Assembly: GCF_910594005.1 (NCBI RefSeq)
Contig: NC_057835.1
Coordinates: 43,238,001 to 43,302,000, forward strand
DNA from: Cervus elaphus
Taxonomy: Eukaryota; Chordata; Mammalia; Artiodactyla; Cervidae
Direction: 5' to 3'
Length of the DNA: 64,000 nt
Shown here: piece by piece, positions 58,385 to 64,000 of the stretch
Layout: every line of letters begins with the position of its first letter
How positions within the stretch are numbered: position 1 is the stretch's first letter
Made by a program: the position numbers and the translations under genes
Notes under the pieces: model-generated
Databases searched by the model: none
What the model saw: the letters and a program-made list of their open reading frames with translations, nothing else
Told to the model about the DNA's origin: nothing

Positions 58385-59691
58385 TGGCCATAGTACACAC
58401 ATTTAATAAATAACATTAGAAAATTTGGATATAAAGCACCTGACTTCAAAGAGTTTGTTTATTGCCGAAAATTTACAATAGAATGTTTGTTGGTTAAATG
58501 GAAGAGAGGTATTTTAATACATGATTTGTTACATAAGCAGATTCATAGCTTGTTCTTTTTTATAAGAAAAATACTATTATATTGAAAATTTTGCCACTAC
58601 ACTTTCTATATACTATGTAATCCTTAAGAATCCACTTTAAAATGATAAATATAGCAATTATACATAAAGTCATGTTTATATCCTTTGATAAGATATATAC
58701 TATGAAGTTAGTTACAGAGTGGCTGTATAATATACTCCCTAGAATGCCCGAGGTGTAAATAAATGTGTATTCATCTGAAGATTAAATACAAGAGCTGTTG
58801 TGACTTTGAGATGTGAAGACTATTCCTTAACCCTTATACCTGTTGGGTAGCTTTAAGTGAAATTGGAAACATAGGTAGAGAAACTCTAGGACAAATAACT
58901 GTCAAATATTTTGGTAGTACTCTTAAAATCTTGTTGGTATTCATTTACTTTATTCTTTGAGAAAGTGTTTATTAATTTTTCTCATGACATTATGATGATG
59001 TGGAAGATGTGGAAGACTAGATCAAACCATTTATAATATTTTAATTGGCTTCTGATAACTTTACAGATAATATTGTTTGAGCCCCATTCAATCACCCAGA
59101 ACCAGAATCCTGACTCACAGTCAGACTGTACTTCTTAGAGCCTCATCATTTGACTACTTTCCAACTTTTATTTTGACTCTCATAGTGAAATTATGATTAT
59201 GAGGAAATCAGATATGATAATCTTTCTTGAAGTATAGGAATACATATATGCTCTTTGAAATTGTGAAAATTTCCTAAATGATTCCAAAATTTCATCACGT
59301 TTCAGAATTTGCACATCATTGTATGAAAATTTTCATTGCATAAAATTTTACAGGTACATGTTAAATATGATAAGCCTTATTCTTTAGGTTCACAATCTAA
59401 AACAAGCATTGGCAAGAACAGATTATATAACATATAAGTTAATTACATGTGTATGTTGAAAACACTATAGATATGGAAAAGATGTGAGATATCACACAGT
59501 TCAACCACCTCTACTGAATACATCTTTTCAAATGACCAATTCTACTGCTGTAACACTTCAGTTTTAATAAGATTGCTGCCACCATCAACATGCTTCTAAG
59601 TCTTTTTGATTTTTCTTTGAAAGTTTTCTCTGAGTAAGCTTCCCATTCTATCATTGTATGTTCATATAATTCTTATCTTTCTTAGTCTCGA
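58385..59691. other. unique AT-rich DNA
   Basis: No gene, SINE or LINE recognised. Confidence 0.4.
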
Positions 59692-59905
59692 GTGCTTCCT
59701 AGGTAGCTTAATGGTAAAGAATCTGTTGGCCAATGCAGGAGCCACAGGAGATGTGGGTTTGATTCCTGGATCAGGAAGATAACCTGCAGGAGGAAGTGGC
59801 AACCAACTCCAGTATTCTTACTGGGATAGTTCCATGAACAGAGGAGCCTGGAGGGCTATAGTCTGTGGGGTCACAAAGAGTAAGACACTACTGAGCAGCT
59901 GAACA
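59692..59905 (+). mobile_element. Bov-tA SINE
   Basis: Head 'gtgcttcctaggtagcttaa', B-box region 'gtgggtttgattcctggatc', body 'ggaagataacctgcaggagg', tail 'gtaagacactactgagcagc'. Full length but diverged. Confidence 0.9.
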
Positions 59906-61757
59906 CAGATGCACTTATCAAGCTTAGCTCTACTTCTCTACTCAAATTTACTACTTAATGTGCTGAATCATAGCTGCTCCTCTCTGATTAGTCTGGTCTT
60001 ATAAAGACCACGAAGACATTGTACCTTTGTTATTGTCTATCCTTTCCAACTGCCACAACCCCTGATCTTCTTCCAAAATTCTGTGGTCCAGGAATCCTTC
60101 CAGGGTCAAGTTAGGTTATATTTCTTCCCTGAGGCCTTCTGTACCATCATACATGAGATCATTCACTCCTTGCTCTAAAGGTAGTCTTTGACAAATTTCT
60201 AGAACAAGATTATGTCTAAAGTTATTTCTTCGTTGTGGCATTTATATCAGAAAAGAATGTAAGCTTCCTGAGAATGGTCAATTTATGATGTTTCTATATT
60301 CTTTTTCCATACCTAGGTATCATTTGAAATGCAAGGTTTTGATATAACTAGTTAAAATATAATAAAGTACCATTCACAAAATTACTGTACTATAGAATGC
60401 AGGATTTGAAAGATTTGGGGGCTTTCTTTCTTTCCTTAAAAGTCCACCAAGTATTATGCCTAGAAGTAACAAAGTAAAATACTGGGATTTTTGCTTTCAG
60501 ACACAAAAGTTTTCCCTAAAGTCCAACTATTTTTGTCCTAGACAAGTTAAATTATGTAGCACAGAAAATGAAAGTTTTTTTTTTTGCTTCTTAAATCTAG
60601 AGTTTGGAGCTTAGACTGAGCTCTAAATAGTCAAATATCTTCCTTTAAGAACTCTCTATATGTCTTTTTAGTTCTTCAGAGGCTCATGAGAGATTCAGAA
60701 AGAGGCAAATCTCAAAAACTGAGAACTTCTGACTTTCAGAAATGAAGGCAAATAGAAAGTTGAAAGGCTTTTGAACAGAACAGTAACAGGATGTAACTGA
60801 CGTTTAGCAAGATTATTACACCTAGAGTATCTGAGATCCATTTGGCTGGTTAAAGAGTGCTGCAAGTAAGAAAAGATTGGTATCTAAACCAGAAAATAAA
60901 AAGAAAGGCTGAATCAAAGAGACATTACTAAAGGGGAAGCAAGAGAATTTTGTTACTAATTTCATTTGAGAAGAGATAACAGTAGAAGATAAATTACATG
61001 AATCCTTGATTCTAATACTCTGGGGTTTTAAATCTAATTTGGGGAATGATTATATGATGTTATTGGAAAAAAACAGAGGCAGGTTTAATCTTGAGCTACC
61101 AAAGCAAATAATATTATTTCATTTTCATTTTAAAGTACAGTTTACTGGAAGAGTATCTATTATATTGAATATATATATAATTTTCAAATTGGTCAATACC
61201 TGACAATCAATTTGAAAATATGAAGTATGAACTAGTAAGTTGAAAGTTAGTGTTCTAAGTTAGTATTCACATTTTCTCTGGAATCCAGCTGTTTAAACAT
61301 TATATTCAGAGTTATTGTGACTTGCTAATTAAATAGGATAGATCATGGTCTAACCTATGTTTTATGTGGTATACACTAATGTTTCATAGATAGGAAAATA
61401 ATATTTCAATAAATATGAAAGTTTTCTGCAAGAAAAAATCAATTAAAAATGTATAATCTGTTTATCGGACTAGGTAAAGCTGATGAAAACAAAATTTAAA
61501 GTGTTAAAACACATTTCATGTCTATCCTCACTACAAAATGAAACACCTTGTTTTATTCACATATTAGTAATCAATTATACTGCTAATAGTATAGCTTTAC
61601 ATTGATGACATGTATATAAACTGTTAGCGTAAAGTATTTGTAAATGATTAAGATTTAAAGCTGGTTTAATATCAATATTTAGAAACTATTAAAAAACTTT
61701 TTTTTGGTGGCCTTTGACTTATTCTTTTGAATTTTTATAATTGTCTCATTTCTTTAT
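59906..61757. other. mostly unique; possible L2 at 60105-60290
   Basis: 'ctgaggccttctgtaccatc' and 'aagaatgtaagcttcctgag' suggest an eroded L2 3' end on the plus strand. The rest is AT-rich and unassigned. Confidence 0.4.
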
Positions 61758-61950
61758 GGGCTTCCCTGGTGGCTCAGTGGTAAAGAATCTGCCTGCAGTG
61801 TAGAAGTGGGTTCTATTCCTTGGTTGGGAAGATCCCCTAGGAAGATCCCACTCCAGTATTCTTCCATGGGAAATCCTACAGACAGAGGAGCCTGGTGAAC
61901 TACTGTCCATGGGGTCGAAAAAAGTCAGATACAACTTAGTGATTAAACAA
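61758..61950 (+). mobile_element. Bov-tA SINE
   Basis: Clean head 'gggcttccctggtggctcag' with an intact A-box; B-box mutated ('gggttctattcct'). The middle 'ggagaaggaaatggcaac' segment is replaced by a repeat of 'gaagatccc'. Confidence 0.93.
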
Positions 61951-62498
61951 CAATACAACAATTTAGAAATAGAAGCCTGACAGATATCTAACCCTTAATG
62001 TTGATTTCAACTCTACCTTAACTATTGATAGAATAAATTGATGAACAAGAAAGAACTGGAATTATTCCCATGATAACATTATTTTCATGGAGGTAAAGCA
62101 AAATTTACCTCCTACTGTGTGAATGTATGAAGGAGAAAATAAGTACTCTTCCTGTACTGTTTATATCAGAAATTTTAGTTTATAACATGTGATCAAGAAG
62201 GCAAAAACTTTAAAAATACTTGAAAAAAACTTCAAAGTCTATGAGAAACAAGGTTAAAAATAAAATGAGATGGCTATATGCTTTTCTCTGTCTTTTTCAG
62301 TTACATAGAACACTTTCTATAAATCTAAAATTACTTTTATTTTCCATAGAATCATGTTAGAAGTGAGACTGGCAGTGGGATCTTTGGATGTGCTCTATGA
62401 TAGATCCTCATTCATTATACAATAAAAATTTAATAATCTAGCTTTGAACAAACAACGAAGAAGTTAGCTTCAGATTTACCAATTGAATCAAATTTGAA
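61951..62498. other. unique AT-rich DNA
   Basis: No feature recognised. Confidence 0.4.
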
Positions 62499-62506
62499 TA
62501 ATTTAA

Positions 62507-62972
62507 TTTTTTTTTTTTTGCTTTTCTTTGCTTTTCTTCATTTATTTTTATTAGTTGGAGGCTAATTACTTTACAATATTGTAGTGGTTTTTGCCATACA
62601 TTTACATGAATCAGCCATGGATTTACATGTGTTCCCCATCCCGAACCCCCCTCCCACTTTCCTCCCCCTCCCATCCCTCTGGATCATCCCAGTGCACCAG
62701 CCCCAAGTGAAGTAAGCCAGAAAGATAAACACCAATACAGTATACTAACGCATATATATGGAATTTAGAAAGATGGTAACAATAATCCTATATGCAAGAC
62801 AGAAAAAGACACAGATGTGTAGAATGGACTTTGGACTCTATGGGAGAAGGCGAGGGTGGGATGATCTGAGAGAACAGCATCGAAACATGTATATTATCAA
62901 GTGTGAAACAGATCGCCAATCCAGGTTGGATGCATGAGACAAGTGCTCAGAGCTGGTGCACTGGGATGACCC
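62507..62972 (-). mobile_element. L1-BT-type LINE with 5' inversion, 8-bp TSD
   Basis: 62507-~62706 is antisense L1 3' UTR with its T-tract. ~62707-62972 is sense-oriented L1 from immediately upstream in the element. The two arms share ~20 bp ('ctggtgcactgggatga' at ~62953 and its complement near 62686), so the junction carries a short duplication rather than a gap. Flanked by 'taatttaa' at 62499-62506 and 62973-62980. Confidence 0.92.
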
Positions 62973-62989
62973 TAATTTAAATGATTTTA

Positions 62990-64000
62990 CAATGCTCAAA
63001 ATTCTCCAAGTCAGGCTTCAACACTACATGAACCATGAAATTCCAGATGTTCAAGCTGGATTTAGAAAAGGCAAAGGAACCAGAGATCAAACTGCCAACA
63101 TCCATTGGGTCATCGAAAAACCGAGAGAGTTCCAGACCTCATCTACTTCTGCTTTATTGAGTATGCCAAAGCCCTTGACCGTGTGGATCACAACAAACTT
63201 TGACTGTGTGGAAAATTCTGGAAGAGATGGGAATACCAGACCACCTGACCTGCTCCTGAGATATCTGTATGCAGGTCAAGAAGCAACAGTTAGAACTGGA
63301 CATGGAACAACAGACTGGTTCCAAATCTGGAAAGGAGTATGTCAAGTCTCTATATTGTCACCCTGCTTGTTTAACTTATATGCAGAGTACATCATGACAA
63401 ATGCTGGGCTGGATGAAACACAAGCTGGAATCAAGATTTCCGGGAGAAATATCAATAACGTCAGATATGCAGATGACACCACCCTTATGGCAGAAAGTGA
63501 AGGAGAACTAAAGAGCCTCGATGAAAGTGAAAGAGGAGAGTGAAAAAAATTGACTTAAAACTCAACATTCAGAAAACTAAGACCATGGCATCTGGTCCCA
63601 TCACTTCATGGCAAATAGATGGGGAAACAATGGAAACAGTGAGAGACTTTATCTTTGGAGGCTCCAAAATCACTGCAGATGGTGATTTCATAAGTTTAAT
63701 GAAATTAAAAGACATTTGCTCCTTGGAAGAAAAGTTATGACCAAGCTAGACAGCATATTAAAGAGCAGAGACATTACTTTGCAACAAAGTTCTGTCTAGT
63801 CAAAGCTTTGGTTTTTCCAGTAGTCATGTATGGATGTGAGAGCTGGACTATAAAGAAAACTGAGCACTGAAGAATTGATGCTTTTGAACTGGGTGTTGGA
63901 GAAGACTCTTGAGAGTCCCTTGAACAGCAAGGAGATTCAACCAGGCCATCCTAAAGGAAAACAATCCTGAATATTCATTGGAAGGACTAATGCTGAAGCT
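62990..64000 (+). mobile_element. BovB LINE, reverse transcriptase segment, runs off window
   Basis: Starts in the RT domain ('gctcaaaattctccaagtca') only ~10 bp after the L1 TSD and continues past the window end. The frame from 62956 to 63543 covers 'DVQAGFRKGKGTRDQTANIH', 'SPCLFNLYAEYIM' and an intact Tyr-Ala-Asp-Asp motif at 63466-63477. The segment around 63120-63230 is frameshifted and carries a duplicated 'gaccgtgtgg/gactgtgtgg'. 63540-63740 continues in another frame ('MASGPITSWQIDGETMETV'). Confidence 0.95.

Noticed and set aside
62956..63740. RT-like frame considered as a possible domesticated reverse transcriptase gene
   Set aside because: It has frameshifts, an internal duplication and ordinary BovB sequence on both sides; no host sequence is fused to it.
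1..64000. CRISPR arrays, bacterial operons or phage genes
   Set aside because: There are no regularly spaced direct repeats and no dense coding; all signals are those of a ruminant nuclear genome.

Overview
This window is mammalian nuclear DNA from a pecoran ruminant, most likely a bovid (cattle, sheep, goat or a close relative). The evidence is the repeat content. There are many Bov-tA SINEs (tRNA-Glu head joined to a BovB-derived tail), one nearly intact dimeric BOV-A2 SINE, eight or more BovB (RTE-type) LINE copies, CHR-2-type cetartiodactyl SINEs and L1-BT-type LINEs. Under these lie older mammal-wide repeats (MIR, L2, MLT1, MER5-like hAT elements, L1M). The base composition is AT-rich and CpG-poor throughout. 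The species cannot be fixed from the sequence alone.

I find no host protein-coding gene, exon-intron structure, tRNA/rRNA gene, CpG-island promoter or CRISPR array. Nearly every long open frame is a piece of a retrotransposon (L1 ORF1/ORF2 or BovB reverse transcriptase), the antisense shadow of one, or chance. The window looks like a gene-poor intergenic or large-intron region.

Layout: 1-6.9 kb is mostly unique AT-rich DNA with two MIRs and one BovB tail. 6.9-15 kb is repeat-dense (a CHR-2 SINE split by an L1, MLT1 LTR, Bov-tA, an L1 3' end, BovB, L2, an ERV LTR). 14.9-18.3 kb is a long repeat-poor stretch. 18.3-22 kb holds LTR remnants and an old L1 containing a SINE. 25.2-27 kb is a 1.74 kb BovB copy with a clean target-site duplication (TSD). 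27.9-31 kb is a second repeat-poor stretch. 32.97-38.14 kb is a 5'-complete but 3'-truncated L1 split by a SINE, by an LTR that itself holds a BovB, and by another SINE. 38-44 kb is mostly unique. 44.3-50.6 kb is a near full-length antisense L1 carrying a BovB stub and a Bov-tA. 51-64 kb alternates unique DNA with BovB, Bov-tA and two 5'-inverted L1 copies, ending inside a BovB reverse-transcriptase segment that runs off the window.

The most informative content is a record of retrotransposition: many inserts keep readable TSDs, so insertion order can be worked out. Two L1 inserts show the twin-priming (5' inversion) structure, one BovB insert is only 44 bp long yet has a perfect 11-bp TSD, and one L1 lacks its 3' half but is flanked by a perfect 10-bp repeat. 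I see no sign of a novel gene system. The best candidates for unrecognised function are a repeat-free segment at about 9.3-9.6 kb with a perfect RFX X-box match, and the two repeat-poor stretches at 14.9-18.3 kb and 27.9-31 kb.
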